A DNA stretch of 64,000 nt from Chloroflexota bacterium (GCA_022821905.1 JAJECS010000013.1:62001-126000), one strand, 5' to 3'; shown: positions 1 through 9,024, counted from the first letter of the stretch. Program-made: numbers and translations. Notes: a model not told the origin generated them from the letters alone.

Positions 1-1026
1 GCGGGTCAAACCGAACTCCTGGCCGACCTGATCCAGCGTGCGCGGGGTGTCGTCGTCGAGGCCGTAGCGCAGCCGCAGGATCTTCTGCTCGCGCGGGTCC
101 AGCATCTCCATCACGTTGTCGAGCTGCTCGGTCAGCAGCTGCCGGGTGGCGGCCTCCATGGGCTCCACCGCGTCGTCGTCGGGGATGAGGTGCCCGATTT
201 CGGTATCGCCGTCCTCGCCGATCGGGGTTTCCAATGAGATGGGCAACCTGGCCGCCTGCTTGAGCTCGCCGATCTGGTCCTCCGACATTTCCATCTCGCC
301 CGCGATCTCGTCGTCGGTGGGCTCGCGTCCAAGCCGGAGCTGAAGGTCGCGCTGCACGCGGTAGGACTTGGTGAGCTTTTCGTGCACGTGGACGGGCAGG
401 CGGATGGTGCGGCTCTGCTCGGCGATGGCGCGCGTGACGGCCTGCCGGATCCACCAGGTGGCGTAGGTGCTGAACTTGTAGCCGCGGCGCCAGTCGAACT
501 TCTCGGCGGCGCGCATGAGCCCGGCGTTGCCTTCCTGGATGAGGTCCAGCAACGGAATGCCGTGGCCGGTGTACTTCTTCGCCACGCTCACGACGAGGCG
601 CAGATTGGCCGTGATCAGATGCTCGCGCGCGCTTTCGTCACCGCGTTCGATCCGCTGCGCGAGGTCCACCTCTTCCTTGGCGGTGAGCAGCAGGATGCGG
701 CCGATCTCGTTGAGGTAGCTGCGCACGGTGTCCTGGCTCGCCGATTCGAGCTCGAACTGCTCTTCGCGCTGACTGCGGGCCGTGGTGATCGGCGCCGGCT
801 CTTCGGTGCGTTCCTCGGGCCGCTCGTCGCGCAGCTCGATTTCTTCCTCGGCAAGCCGCTCGCGGAACCACTGCACGATGTCGTCGGGGATCTGCGTGGT
901 GTCGGGCAGCACCCGGTTGATGGCGTCGCGATAGATGAATCCAGGCTCGGCGCCGAGCGCCACCAGCTCAGCCAAGCCGTTTTCGAGGGTTTCTTCGTCA
1001 AGGACGAGGGCTACTTCAAGCGTCAA
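1..1026 (-). CDS. rpoD: Primary sigma-70 factor (RpoD/SigA type), 3' end outside window
   Basis: Housekeeping sigma factor that directs RNA polymerase to -10/-35 promoters. The reverse-strand reading is open for 342 codons to the left edge. It contains region 1.2/2.1 ([20 protein letters not shown], then QRIERGD), a complete region 2 with [35 protein letters not shown] and [19 protein letters not shown], region 3, and the start of region 4 ([19 protein letters not shown], then the first part of the region 4.2 helix-turn-helix, [12 protein letters not shown]). Roughly the last 25-35 residues are missing because the window ends. I place the start at TTG 1026, the last plausible start before the conserved sequence after an in-frame stop, with AAAGG upstream; a CTG six bases earlier is also possible. 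Region 1.1 is short. The length and conserved regions argue for the primary rather than an alternative sigma factor. Confidence 0.93.
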   Translation of the reverse strand, partial: MTLEVALVLDEETLENGLAELVALGAEPGFIYRDAINRVLPDTTQIPDDIVQWFRERLAEEEIELRDERPEERTEEPAPITTARSQREEQFELESASQDTVRSYLNEIGRILLLTAKEEVDLAQRIERGDESAREHLITANLRLVVSVAKKYTGHGIPLLDLIQEGNAGLMRAAEKFDWRRGYKFSTYATWWIRQAVTRAIAEQSRTIRLPVHVHEKLTKSYRVQRDLQLRLGREPTDDEIAGEMEMSEDQIGELKQAARLPISLETPIGEDGDTEIGHLIPDDDAVEPMEAATRQLLTEQLDNVMEMLDPREQKILRLRYGLDDDTPRTLDQVGQEFGLTR

Positions 1027-1391
1027 CGACAGCCAACCTTTGTCTTCAGCAGTGCGTCAATTCCCATCCCTGCGTGAACGGTTCCGGTCCGAGGCCGACG
1101 CGCGGCGCGAGCACCCGGCAATCGCGGAAGCTGCATCTGCCGATCCGGAGCAGAGGGGTCAGTTTAGACTCGGGCGTTCGCCCGCGAGGTCCGGTCGAGG
1201 CGTGGACGCAGCAACTCCATCCAGCGCACGGATACCAATCTCCACGCAATTGTATACACCCGAGCACGGGCGGCGTAGGCGAGATTCAGTGGAATCTCCT
1301 TGTCGTTGCACGGCGCGGGAGCGCGCTCCTATGCTTGACCGTCGGCGATCGATTGCCGACCAACTTTCGAGGTCCTCACATCCTGACACCG

Positions 1392-1814
1392 GTGCGTCGC
1401 GCGACGATTCCGCTGCTGCTGGTCGCGTCCTTCCTCGTCGCGGCCTGCGGCGAGGGGTTGGCGTATGCGGTGGCCGAGAATCCGCCGCCCGACTTTCTGA
1501 CCGCGCCGACCACGGCATGCGAGCTCCCGAGATGCCAGGTGATCGACGTGACCATGTCGGACTTCAAGATCGTGCCGTCGACCATGACCACGAGCGCCTC
1601 GCGGGTTCGCTTCCGCATCACGAACGAGGGCACGTTCACCCACTCGCTGGAGCTTGCGGTGGATCGCGATCCCGTCACGTCGCCGAATATCGGACCGGGA
1701 CAGGTGGGGTATCTGGACGTCGACGTCCCGCCGGGGACGCATGCGCTGACGTGTCCGATCGTGGGACATGCGGTGCGGGGTCAGCGAGCGACGCTCGAGG
1801 TGACCGGCGGGTAG
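1392..1814 (+). CDS. Cupredoxin-like lipoprotein
   Basis: Predicted exported, lipid-anchored blue-copper-like protein of 140 residues, read from GTG 1392 (CTG 1383 is an alternative; the frame stays open further upstream but that sequence looks non-coding). The N-terminus is a lipoprotein signal peptide with lipobox LVAAC (Cys about 19). The C-terminal 90 residues look like a single cupredoxin domain: His84 in GTFTHS, then TCPIVGHAVRGQ with Cys121 and His126. The position where cupredoxins usually have the axial Met holds Gln131. The gene sits next to the cytochrome oxidase operon, so a role as small extracytoplasmic electron carrier or copper handler is reasonable, but this is inferred from context only. 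The copper site is inferred from motif spacing, not proven. Confidence 0.7.
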   Translation: MRRATIPLLLVASFLVAACGEGLAYAVAENPPPDFLTAPTTACELPRCQVIDVTMSDFKIVPSTMTTSASRVRFRITNEGTFTHSLELAVDRDPVTSPNIGPGQVGYLDVDVPPGTHALTCPIVGHAVRGQRATLEVTGG

Positions 1815-1870
1815 CGGCCGAGTCATCTCCGCTGCCAGCCAGGCACCGGGGACGCCGGACGGGCACCCAA

Positions 1871-1884
1871 TAGGGGCGCCCCTA
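1871..1884. repeat. Perfect 14-bp palindrome
   Basis: TAGGGGCGCCCCTA reads the same on both strands. It lies between the cupredoxin gene and ctaG, whose 3' ends face each other, and could help end transcription from both sides, although there is no T-run. Confidence 0.4.
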
Positions 1885-1942
1885 CACGGATCGCGGGATA
1901 GCCTGCGCGGTTAAAGCATGAGTGGGGATTGGATTGCCGCCT

Positions 1943-1963
1943 CCGCGGGAATGACGGACTCGG
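1943..1963. repeat. Dispersed intergenic element, GGAATGACGGACTC family
   Basis: CCGCGGGAATGACGGACTCG matches the tail of the hairpin elements near 7281-7300 and 63882-63900. Here the 5' arm is degenerate (GGGGATTGGATTGCCGC just upstream). It lies between converging genes and contains no reading frame of its own. Confidence 0.55.
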
Positions 1964-2028
1964 CAACGCGAGAGGACGGCTGAATCCCACGCTGCGCGCA
2001 GCGTGGGCCACCGCGCCCGGGTGGAGTG

Positions 2029-2805
2029 CTAGTGCGGTGGACCGGGTGACGCGGGGTGGACGTCGGGACGCTGGTTGAGCCAGCGGATGAACTTGACGCT
2101 GAGGATGGTCCACAGCACGAGGGTTCCGCCGAGCTTCATGATGAGACCGCCGATGCGCTGGTCGACGAGCGCTTCGGCGCCGCGGGCAAGCTCATAGGTC
2201 GGATACAGCGGGTCGTTGGCGAAGACGAAGATGGCGCTGAAGAATCCCGACGGGATGGAGAGCAGCAGCAGGTAGAGCATCTGCATGGGCGCCACGGCCG
2301 GGGGCACGGCGCGCACGCGGCTGAGGACCGGCCACCACATGATGAGGCCGCCGACGATCATGGTGAGGTGCTCGAAGTCGTGGGCGATGCGGTCCTGGAG
2401 CGCGAGCTCGTACAGCGGCGGCATGTGCCAGATCCAGAACGCGGTGGTGCTGAGCCCCAGCGCCACGGGTAGACGCGTCAGCTGCTGCGCGACGAACCGC
2501 ACGGCGCGCACCCGGAAGATGGGCGCCAGCAGCCAGTCGGGCAGTCCAATGAGCAGCAGGGGCGTCGCGGCGAACACCAGCAAGCCGTGCTGCCACATGT
2601 GGACGCTGAAATGCGTTGCCGCGAGCGTGTCGAACGGCGGGTGCAGCGTCACGAACAGCGTGACGGCAGCGGTGACGAATGCGGCGATCCGGGGCCATGC
2701 GACCGGCTCCACGCGGTCCGGATTCAGGGGGCTCACGGCGTAGAGATAGGCGCCCGTGAGCACGAGGAGCCCCAGGGTGATTTCGGGGATCAGATAGAAG
2801 CTCAT
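2029..2805 (-). CDS. ctaG: CtaG-type cytochrome c oxidase assembly factor
   Basis: Polytopic membrane protein of 258 residues of the caa3-type CtaG family, thought to help assemble or deliver copper to caa3-type oxidases. About seven hydrophobic segments are visible, with the family's conserved histidines in HMWQHGLLVFAATPLLL, FWIWHMPPLYELAL and DFEHLTMIVGGLIMWWPVL, and a late conserved segment SIPSGFFSAIFVFANDPLYP. It is the last gene of the minus-strand cta operon, 112 bp after ctaF, and this gap holds a strong hairpin. ATG 2805 fits the first membrane helix; no strong Shine-Dalgarno is seen. Family assignment is strong from the pattern of histidines and the operon context. Confidence 0.9.
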   Translation of the reverse strand: MSFYLIPEITLGLLVLTGAYLYAVSPLNPDRVEPVAWPRIAAFVTAAVTLFVTLHPPFDTLAATHFSVHMWQHGLLVFAATPLLLIGLPDWLLAPIFRVRAVRFVAQQLTRLPVALGLSTTAFWIWHMPPLYELALQDRIAHDFEHLTMIVGGLIMWWPVLSRVRAVPPAVAPMQMLYLLLLSIPSGFFSAIFVFANDPLYPTYELARGAEALVDQRIGGLIMKLGGTLVLWTILSVKFIRWLNQRPDVHPASPGPPH

Positions 2806-2877
2806 TGCCGAAGTCTACGCAGGGCGGGGCGGGTGGGCAGCACTGTGTGGGACATCAGCCGCGGACCCCCATCCCAA

Positions 2878-2900
2878 CCTTCCCCCTTCCAGGGGGAAGG
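2878..2900. repeat. Strong hairpin between ctaF and ctaG
   Basis: CCTTCCCCC and GGGGGAAGG form a perfect 9-bp stem around a 5-nt loop (TTCCA). It lies in the only sizeable gap of the cta operon. There is no T-run on the transcribed strand, so it may be a partial attenuator, an mRNA-stability structure or a dispersed repeat rather than a full terminator. Confidence 0.5.
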
Positions 2901-2917
2901 GGCCAAAACGCAGGCGA

Positions 2918-3262
2918 CTAAGCGATCAGGCCGGTGAGCGTCCAGAAGAGGAACAGGATGATCACGATGGTGGTCGCGATCATGAACGGGAACATGAAGA
3001 GCGCGGTGAAGAGGCGGTCGTCCCCTTTCAGGTGCATGTAGTACATGACCACGCCGGCGCCCTTGGCGAACGAGAGGACGAGCAACGAGGTGGTCGTCCA
3101 CACCGTACCCAGCGCATTGCGAATGGCGTCGATGCTGGGAATCATGATCTCGACGATGGTGACGACCGTGAGAATGACCCCCACCACTACGTAGTGGGCG
3201 TAGCCGTGGTGCTCCTCGTGCTCCTCGGTAGCGTGGGCGTCGGGGGGATGCTCGGCTGACAT
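2918..3262 (-). CDS. ctaF: Cytochrome c oxidase subunit IV (CtaF-like)
   Basis: Small membrane subunit (114 residues) of a caa3-type terminal oxidase. The N-terminus is His- and Glu-rich and cytoplasmic in style (HATEEHEEHHGYAH). Three transmembrane helices follow: YVVVGVILTVVTIVEIMIP, TTTSLLVLSFAKGAGVVMYYMHLKGD and FMIATTIVIILFLFWTL. The AKGAGVVMYYMHLK stretch is the typical signature of prokaryotic COX4/CtaF proteins. It starts 16 bp after the ctaE stop and is translated in the same direction, so it belongs to the same operon. Confidence 0.9.
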   Translation of the reverse strand: MSAEHPPDAHATEEHEEHHGYAHYVVVGVILTVVTIVEIMIPSIDAIRNALGTVWTTTSLLVLSFAKGAGVVMYYMHLKGDDRLFTALFMFPFMIATTIVIILFLFWTLTGLIA

Positions 3263-3278
3263 CAGTGCGTCACTCGTC

Positions 3279-3896
3279 CTAAATCAGGTAGATCAGGGTG
3301 AAGATGGCCACCCACACCAGGTCCACAAAGTGCCAGTACAGGCCGACCATCTCGACACCCCAGGTGTCGGCGGACTGATACCGGCCGCGGTAGGAGTAAT
3401 ACACCACGGCGAGCAGCCACAGAATGCCGATGGCAACGTGCGCGCCGTGGAAGCCGACCAGCATGTAGAAGGATGCGGCGAACAGATTGGTGGACGGCGT
3501 GAGCCCCTCGCGCACGAACGCCGTGAACTCGTACACCTGGCCGCCGAGGAAGATGGCCCCAAACGCGACCACCACCATCAGCCAGAAGCGGCCCCAATTG
3601 AGGCTGCGATTCCGAAACGCGGCCAGCGACAGCACCATCGCCAGACTGCTGGTGAGCAGCACGAACGTGGTGAAGGACGTGAGCACGAGGTCGAGCATTC
3701 CCTGCCCGGCTTCGAACGTGTGATCGCCGTGTCCAAGCATGACCCCCAAGGTGTTGTGCTTGTTGATCAGCATGACCAGGATCAGGCTGCCGAAGAACAT
3801 GGTCTCGGAGCCCAGGAAGGCCCACATGGCGACCTTGCGACTGTCGAGGCCGGTTGAGGTGGGGTGCTCCTCGTGCGCGTGGGCGTCGACGGTCAT
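3279..3896 (-). CDS. ctaE: Cytochrome c oxidase subunit III
   Basis: Membrane subunit of the haem-copper oxidase, 205 residues, with the five-helix form usual in caa3 oxidases. Recognisable segments are KVAMWAFLGSETMFFGSLI near the N-terminus, LDLVLTSFTTFVLLTSSLAM, the Glu-containing helix FLGGQVYEFTAFVREGL, SFYMLVGFHGAHVAIGI and the final WHFVDLVWVAIFTLIYL, which are subunit III hallmarks. The open frame extends about 110 codons upstream, but ATG 3896 is chosen because it overlaps the ctaD stop codon as ATGA and gives a protein beginning MTVDAHAHEEHP, the normal family N-terminus. Confidence 0.93.
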   Translation of the reverse strand: MTVDAHAHEEHPTSTGLDSRKVAMWAFLGSETMFFGSLILVMLINKHNTLGVMLGHGDHTFEAGQGMLDLVLTSFTTFVLLTSSLAMVLSLAAFRNRSLNWGRFWLMVVVAFGAIFLGGQVYEFTAFVREGLTPSTNLFAASFYMLVGFHGAHVAIGILWLLAVVYYSYRGRYQSADTWGVEMVGLYWHFVDLVWVAIFTLIYLI

Positions 3897-5731
3897 CCGG
3901 GCGGCTCCTCGAGCCAGCCGATGAGGGAAATCCCGAAGATCAAGGCGCCGACCAACAGGAACACCTGGTGGAAGATCAGCCCACAGGCCGCGAGAACCAT
4001 GCCGGCGGCCACCAGGATGGGCCAGTAGGACGGGTTGGGCATGTGGATGTGCGGTTCGTCGTCGTCGTGCGCCGTGTCCGCGGCAGGCGGCTCGGTCACG
4101 ACGGCTCCCGTGTGCCCGCCGCCGTGCTTCTCCTTCCACACGGGGTAGCGGTCGTCGACCACGGGCACCTCGGCGAAGTTGTATACCGGCGGCGGCGACG
4201 ACATCGACCACTCGAGCGTGCCGCCATCCCACGGGTCCGGCCCGGCATCACGTCCGGTGCGCATCGACCGAACGGCGTTGATGGCGAAGATAAGCATCGA
4301 GAGCCCAATGGTCCACGCGCCCACGGTGGACATCAGGTTCCATACATCCCATCCCATGTCGGCGCCGTAGGTGTGGATCCGCCGGGGCATGCCATCAATG
4401 CCCAACTGGTGCTGCGGACCGAATGCAAGGTTGAAGCCGATCATCATCAGCCAGAAGTGGACCTTGCCCCAGCCTTCGTTGAGCATGCGGCCGGTCATCT
4501 TGGGGAACCAGAAGTAGATGCCCGCGAAGAGCCCGAAGATCGTGCCGCCGAACAGCACGTAGTGCAGGTGGGCCACAACGTAGTAGGTGTCCTGCACCTG
4601 GGTATCCACCGGGGGCGAGCCGAGGCTGACGCCGGTGAGACCGCCAAGGATGAACATGGCGATGAAGCCGATGGCGAACAGCATCGGCGTGCGCAAGCTG
4701 ATGGAACCGCCCCAGAGCGTGGCGATCCAGTTGAATATCTTGACGCCGGTCGGGACGGCCACGGCCATGGTGGAGATCGCGAAGGCGGTGTCGGCCACGG
4801 GACCCAGGCCGACGGTGAACATGTGGTGCGTCCACACGCCAAAGCCCACCAGCGCGATCGCCGCGCCTGAGTAGGCCACGACCGCGTAGCCGAACAGCGG
4901 CTTGCGCGAGAACGTGGGCAGGACGTCCGACACGATGCCCATGGCGGGCAGGATCAGGATGTAGACCTCGGGATGGCCGAACACCCAGAACAGGTGCTGC
5001 CACAGGATCGGGTCGCCGCCGCCTTGGTAGAGGAAGAAGCTGGTGCCCAGGTAGCGGTCGAAGAGCAGCAGCACCAGCCCGATGGTGATGACGGGGAAGG
5101 CGAAGATGATCAAGAACCCGGTGATCAGCGTCATCCAGACGAACATCGGCATGCGGTTGAACGTCATGCCGGGCGCCCGCATGTTGATGATCGTGACGAT
5201 GAAGTTGATGGAGGCCAGGATCGACGAGACACCGAGGATCTGGAGCCCGAATGCCCAGAAGTCGACCGCATGTGTGTCGGCGAACTCCGTGGCGGTCAGC
5301 GGCGCGTACCCGAACCAGCCCATGGCCGGCGCGCCGCCGGCGATGAAGCTGATGTTCAGGAAGATGCCGCCAAAGAGATAGACCCAATAGCTGAGCGCGT
5401 TCAGCCGCGGGAAGGCCACGTCGCGCGCGCCGATCATGAGCGGAACCAGAAGGTTGAAGAACGCCGCTGACAGGGGCATCAGCGCCAGGAACACCATGGT
5501 CGTGCCGTGCATGGTGAAGAGCTCGGCGAACCGATCGGGATGGACGAGATCGAGCTCCGGACGCGAAAGCTGCAACCGTATGAGGAGCGCTTCGACGCCG
5601 CCCAGCGCAAAGAACGCCAGCGAGGTCACGAAATACAGCACGGCGATGCGCTTGTGATCGACCGTGGTGATCCAGCTCCACGCCGTGCCGGCGTAGGTAT
5701 TGGGCCGGACGCTGACCGTGGTAGTGGCCAT
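3893..5731 (-). CDS. ctaD: Cytochrome c oxidase subunit I, A-type haem-copper oxidase
   Basis: Catalytic subunit that reduces oxygen to water and pumps protons; 612 residues with about 12 core helices plus a C-terminal pair of extra helices after a His/Asp-rich linker. Haem and CuB ligands are all visible: His75 (MHGTT), the HPEVY motif (His253 with Tyr257, the His-Tyr cross-link pair), the His302-His303 pair (WTHHMF), and the pair in VAHLHYVLFGG (388/390). HPEVY places it among A-family oxidases. ATG 5731 is chosen over an upstream start because GGAG lies about 10 bases before it and the sequence MATTTVSVRP matches the family start. It overlaps ctaE by 4 bp. Confidence 0.96.
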   Translation of the reverse strand: MATTTVSVRPNTYAGTAWSWITTVDHKRIAVLYFVTSLAFFALGGVEALLIRLQLSRPELDLVHPDRFAELFTMHGTTMVFLALMPLSAAFFNLLVPLMIGARDVAFPRLNALSYWVYLFGGIFLNISFIAGGAPAMGWFGYAPLTATEFADTHAVDFWAFGLQILGVSSILASINFIVTIINMRAPGMTFNRMPMFVWMTLITGFLIIFAFPVITIGLVLLLFDRYLGTSFFLYQGGGDPILWQHLFWVFGHPEVYILILPAMGIVSDVLPTFSRKPLFGYAVVAYSGAAIALVGFGVWTHHMFTVGLGPVADTAFAISTMAVAVPTGVKIFNWIATLWGGSISLRTPMLFAIGFIAMFILGGLTGVSLGSPPVDTQVQDTYYVVAHLHYVLFGGTIFGLFAGIYFWFPKMTGRMLNEGWGKVHFWLMMIGFNLAFGPQHQLGIDGMPRRIHTYGADMGWDVWNLMSTVGAWTIGLSMLIFAINAVRSMRTGRDAGPDPWDGGTLEWSMSSPPPVYNFAEVPVVDDRYPVWKEKHGGGHTGAVVTEPPAADTAHDDDEPHIHMPNPSYWPILVAAGMVLAACGLIFHQVFLLVGALIFGISLIGWLEEPPG

Positions 5732-5777
5732 CAGAAACTGCTCCGCGGATGGGCCGCCGCGACTCGGCCGCACCGTA

Positions 5778-6839
5778 TCACTTGAGACCCATCAGGTATT
5801 CCGTAAGCGCCTCGATTTCGTCGTCGGTCAACGGGCGCGGCAAGATCATCAGATTGCCGGGCTTCATGCCCGTCGGATCGCTGAGCCAGTGCTCCAGGTC
5901 CGTGCGCGACATTCCCATCGTGTTGGCCGCAATGTGGGCGCGGCTCCCGACGTGGGTGAGGTCCGGCCCGATGGTGCCGATGTCGGTGACGCCGCGAATC
6001 GTGTGGCACAGCGCACAGCCGGCCGGCGTGAGCAGGGCCTCGCCGGCCTGCGCCAACTCGGTGGTCGGCGGCACGCGGTCGGTGAGCTGATGGGCCGCCC
6101 ACGCGTCGAACTCGTCAGGCTCTTCCACGACAACCGTAAAGCGCATGAGCGCGTGGGCGGTGCCGCAGAACTCGGCGCACTGGCCCGGGAAGGTGCCGGT
6201 CTGCTCCGGCAGGATGCGGAACACGCTGGTGCGGCCGGGAACCATGTCCAGCTTTCCGCGCAAGGCCGGCACCCAGAAGCTGTGCAGCACGTCCTCGCTC
6301 TTGATGATGATGGCGGCGGGCTTGCCAACCGGCAGGTGCAGCTCGTTCGCCGTCACGACGCCCAAATCCGGGTAGTGGAACTCGAACCACCACTGGTGGC
6401 CAATGGCCTCCACCCGAATGGCGTCGTCCTCCGGCTCCTGGGCATTGGCGAAGATCACCGGCACCGTAAAGGCCGCCAGAAGGACGACCAGAATGGTTGG
6501 GGCGATGGTCCACCCGATCTCGAGCTTGAGATTGCCGTGGGTCTGTGCCGGCAGGGAGTCACCGCGTCGCCGGCGATAGCGAAAGATCGTGTAGAGCAGA
6601 GCGCCCTCGACGACGACAAACACGGCCAAACCGGCCCAAAAGACGACCAGAAAGAGCCAATGCGAGGCACGCGCGGCCTCGGTGGTGGGCTCGAGGATGG
6701 TCTGCGGCGTCACACCACAGGCCGCCAACACCAGGGCGGCAAGCAGGAGGGCCGCGCCGAGGCTGGCCCGCCGAATGACCCGCTGCACCGCCCCGGTGGC
6801 GCTAGGCCTCAGGTGCGTGCCGTGCATCAGGGCGCGCAT
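5778..6839 (-). CDS. ctaC: Cytochrome c oxidase subunit II fused to cytochrome c
   Basis: Electron-entry subunit of a caa3 oxidase, 353 residues if started at ATG 6839 (GTG 6848 also possible). It has a lipoprotein-like signal with lipobox LAAC (Cys about 41), two transmembrane helices (about 58-88 and 108-130), then a CuA domain with all ligands present: His186 (VLHSF), Cys221, Glu223, Cys225, His229 and Met232 in QCAEFCGTAHALM. A C-terminal monohaem cytochrome c domain follows, with CALCH at about 275-279 and a distal Met in TGMKPGNLM. First gene of the operon; ctaD follows after 46 bp. The fused c domain explains why no separate cytochrome c gene is needed nearby. Confidence 0.95.
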   Translation of the reverse strand: MRALMHGTHLRPSATGAVQRVIRRASLGAALLLAALVLAACGVTPQTILEPTTEAARASHWLFLVVFWAGLAVFVVVEGALLYTIFRYRRRRGDSLPAQTHGNLKLEIGWTIAPTILVVLLAAFTVPVIFANAQEPEDDAIRVEAIGHQWWFEFHYPDLGVVTANELHLPVGKPAAIIIKSEDVLHSFWVPALRGKLDMVPGRTSVFRILPEQTGTFPGQCAEFCGTAHALMRFTVVVEEPDEFDAWAAHQLTDRVPPTTELAQAGEALLTPAGCALCHTIRGVTDIGTIGPDLTHVGSRAHIAANTMGMSRTDLEHWLSDPTGMKPGNLMILPRPLTDDEIEALTEYLMGLK

Positions 6840-6880
6840 GAGGCGCACCGGTTGTCCAATGGCAGTTGTGCGTTAGATGA

Positions 6881-6906
6881 GTAGGCTGGCGGACGCGCCA
6901 GCCTAC
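6881..6906. promoter_or_regulatory. 11-bp perfect inverted repeat upstream of ctaC
   Basis: GTAGGCTGGCG (6881-6891) and CGCCAGCCTAC (6896-6906) are perfect inverse complements around the 4-nt loop GACG. It lies about 40 bp upstream of the ctaC start, so it would sit in the promoter/leader of the oxidase operon. It could be an operator, a leader hairpin or a dispersed repeat copy; the sequence alone cannot decide. Confidence 0.5.
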
Positions 6907-7245
6907 CATGAGGCAGCCGGTGATTTGGAGGCGCGCCCGACCGACCGGCGCGGCGCCGGCGGACCCAGCCGGGACCAGCGGAATCCCACGTGACGCGGAG
7001 TCTGGTTTGGCGCCCAAACCAACGCTCGACACGACGTGATGCGCTGGCCGTCGATGGGCCGCGTCCCTTGCCCCGTTGCGGCCGGCAATGCCTCGATGCC
7101 ACCTGGAATCCGGCGGCGCGAGTGGCGGCGTTCAGGAGTGGATCGGCGCTGGCGCTGGTAGTGGGCGACTTAGACCTCCGAGCGCCGCATGGTGCGATCC
7201 GGCCCCGGCGGGCATCCTCGATTTGTCGGGCTGGCTTCCGTTGAT
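6907..7245. other. Intergenic stretch with no convincing gene
   Basis: Between the divergent cta operon and rho. Short open frames here are Arg/Pro/Ala-rich, lack a Shine-Dalgarno and look like chance frames in GC-rich DNA. I see nothing else except the flanking hairpin and the repeat that follows. Confidence 0.5.
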
Positions 7246-7300
7246 GGATTCCCGCTCCCTGCCTGCGCGGGGACTAGCTTCGCGGGAATGACGGACTCGA
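7246..7300. repeat. Dispersed hairpin element, GGAATGACGGACTC family
   Basis: The left arm GGATTCCCGC (7246-7255) and right arm GCGGGAATG (about 7282-7290) can pair, and the element ends in the conserved tail GGAATGACGGACTC. Similar copies or half-copies lie at 1943, 33728-33799, 41137-41190 and 63872. Confidence 0.6.
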
Positions 7301-7331
7301 GAGTGACCCACAACCCGTGGCGCCGGGCGTC

Positions 7332-7361
7332 TTGACATTGAATTTCGCGCGGTGCTAGCGT
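7332..7361 (+). promoter_or_regulatory. Probable sigma-70 promoter of rho
   Basis: Perfect -35 hexamer TTGACA (7332-7337), an 18-bp spacer and a -10-like TAGCGT (7356-7361). It points towards rho and implies a leader of about 205 nt, long enough for regulatory structure, which would fit the autogenous control known for rho in other bacteria. Confidence 0.6.
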
Positions 7362-7574
7362 GATTCGAGCCGCCCGCATACTTGACGGCGGGCGCCCCCG
7401 GCAACGAACCGGGTCCGCGACTTCACAGCGTTCGCAGTGGTTCGTTGTGCGTCTTGGACCTCGTAGGTACCCCATGCGCAAGCCATATCGCCGGCCTATG
7501 CCACCGTCCCACGAATTACGCGCGCGCTTGATCCGCACGGTTCCGCTTGGCCGCGCCGCGTTGGGGAGGAACTG

Positions 7575-8969
7575 ATGATGATGGACTCCGGCGGCGGTCG
7601 CGGCGGGTCGAGTCGGCGCTCCCGGCGTCCCGGACGAGGCCGTCGTGGCGGCGGACAAGGCCGGCAGCGGAACTATGAGATCCAAGAAGACCCCGGCATC
7701 GAATGGGCCGAGCTCGAGGCGCGCTCGATGGACGAGCTCCAGGCCCTGGCGGCCGAGCTGGGCGTGCAGCCCAACGGCGAGGTCGACGCCACCAAAGAGC
7801 TGCTGATCAACCTCATCGTCCAAGCGCGCAACGAGCGCGAGGGGTCCCTGTTTCTGGAAGGCGTGCTGGAGATCGTCGACGAGGGCTATGGGTTCCTGCG
7901 GCGCGACGCGCACTGGATGCCGAGCCCCGAAGACGTCTATGTCTCGCAGTCGCAGATTCGCCGCTTTGGCCTGCGCACGGGCGACCTGGTCAGCGGCCAG
8001 GTGCGACCGGCGCGCCAGAACGACCGATATCACGGGCTGGTGCGCGTGGTGGCCGTCAATGGCCTCGACCCCGAACGCGCGCGCAACCGCCTGCTGTTCG
8101 AAAAGCTGGTGCCCGTCTTTCCGAATGAGCAACTGCGCCTCGAGTACAACAAGTCCGAGCTGACGTCGCGCGTGATTGACATCGTGTCGCCGATCGGACG
8201 CGGCCAGCGGGGCCTGGTGCTCTCACCGCCCAAGGCCGGCAAGACGGAGCTGATGAAGCGCATCGCCCGCTCTGTGCTGCACAACTACAGCGACGTGCGG
8301 GTGATCGTGGCGCTGATCGGCGAGCGCCCGGAGGAAGTCACCGACTGGGAACGCACGGTGGAGGGCGCGGAGGTGATCAGCTCGACGTTTGACGAGCAGC
8401 CGCAGAGCCACACGCGCGTCGCGGAGATGACCTCGGCGCGCGCCAAGCGCCAGGTGGAGGGCGGCGAGGACGTGCTGATCCTGCTGGACAGCATCACGCG
8501 ACTCACCCGGGCCTACAACCTGGTGCAGCCATCGAGCGGGCGCACGCTGTCGGGAGGCATCGAGCCCCAAGCCCTCTATCCGCCCAAGGGATTCTTCGGC
8601 GCCGCGCGCAACGTGGACGACGGCGGCAGCCTCACCATCATCGCGTCCTGCCTGATCGAAACGGGCAGCCGGATGGACGAGGTGATCTACGAGGAGTTCA
8701 AGGGCACCGGGAATTGGGAGCTGATGCTCGACCGGCGCCTGGCCGAGCGCGGCACGTTCCCAGCCGTGGACGTGCTGCGGTCCGGGACCCGGCGCGTGGA
8801 GCTGCTGCTGGCCGACGACGAGCTGAAATATTTCTGGCGCCTGCGCCGGATGCTCAATGCCATGGACTCGCACGATTCCTCGAACTCCACCGAACTGATG
8901 TTCGACCGCATGCGCCGCACGCAAAGCAATGCGGCGTTCTTCAAGTCCCTCAGCGAGCAGGGCGGGTAG
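7575..8969 (+). CDS. rho: Transcription termination factor Rho
   Basis: Hexameric RNA helicase/translocase that ends transcription at rut-type sites; 464 residues. The first 35 residues are Gly/Arg-rich ([16 protein letters not shown]), an extension common in GC-rich bacteria and likely RNA-binding. The Rho N-terminal helix bundle ([16 protein letters not shown]), the cold-shock-like primary RNA site (EGYGFLRRD) and the RecA-type ATPase follow: Walker [13 protein letters not shown], Walker [15 protein letters not shown], and the Q/R-loop region [23 protein letters not shown]. Three ATG codons stand in tandem at 7575-7583 with GGGGAGGA just upstream, so the exact first residue is uncertain by two codons. 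Confidence 0.97.
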   Translation: MMMDSGGGRGGSSRRSRRPGRGRRGGGQGRQRNYEIQEDPGIEWAELEARSMDELQALAAELGVQPNGEVDATKELLINLIVQARNEREGSLFLEGVLEIVDEGYGFLRRDAHWMPSPEDVYVSQSQIRRFGLRTGDLVSGQVRPARQNDRYHGLVRVVAVNGLDPERARNRLLFEKLVPVFPNEQLRLEYNKSELTSRVIDIVSPIGRGQRGLVLSPPKAGKTELMKRIARSVLHNYSDVRVIVALIGERPEEVTDWERTVEGAEVISSTFDEQPQSHTRVAEMTSARAKRQVEGGEDVLILLDSITRLTRAYNLVQPSSGRTLSGGIEPQALYPPKGFFGAARNVDDGGSLTIIASCLIETGSRMDEVIYEEFKGTGNWELMLDRRLAERGTFPAVDVLRSGTRRVELLLADDELKYFWRLRRMLNAMDSHDSSNSTELMFDRMRRTQSNAAFFKSLSEQGG

Positions 8970-9024
8970 ATTCGGCCTATGATCTACGCCGCTTCACATT
9001 CCGAAACCTTCGAGCGATCCTGAC

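Noticed and set aside
382-1077. A 231-codon plus-strand frame over the sigma factor gene
   Set aside because: The minus-strand reading is an unmistakable sigma-70 factor.
7360-7575. 71-codon frame in the rho leader, ending at the rho start
   Set aside because: Arg/Pro-rich, no ribosome site, begins inside the predicted promoter; chance frame more likely than a leader peptide.
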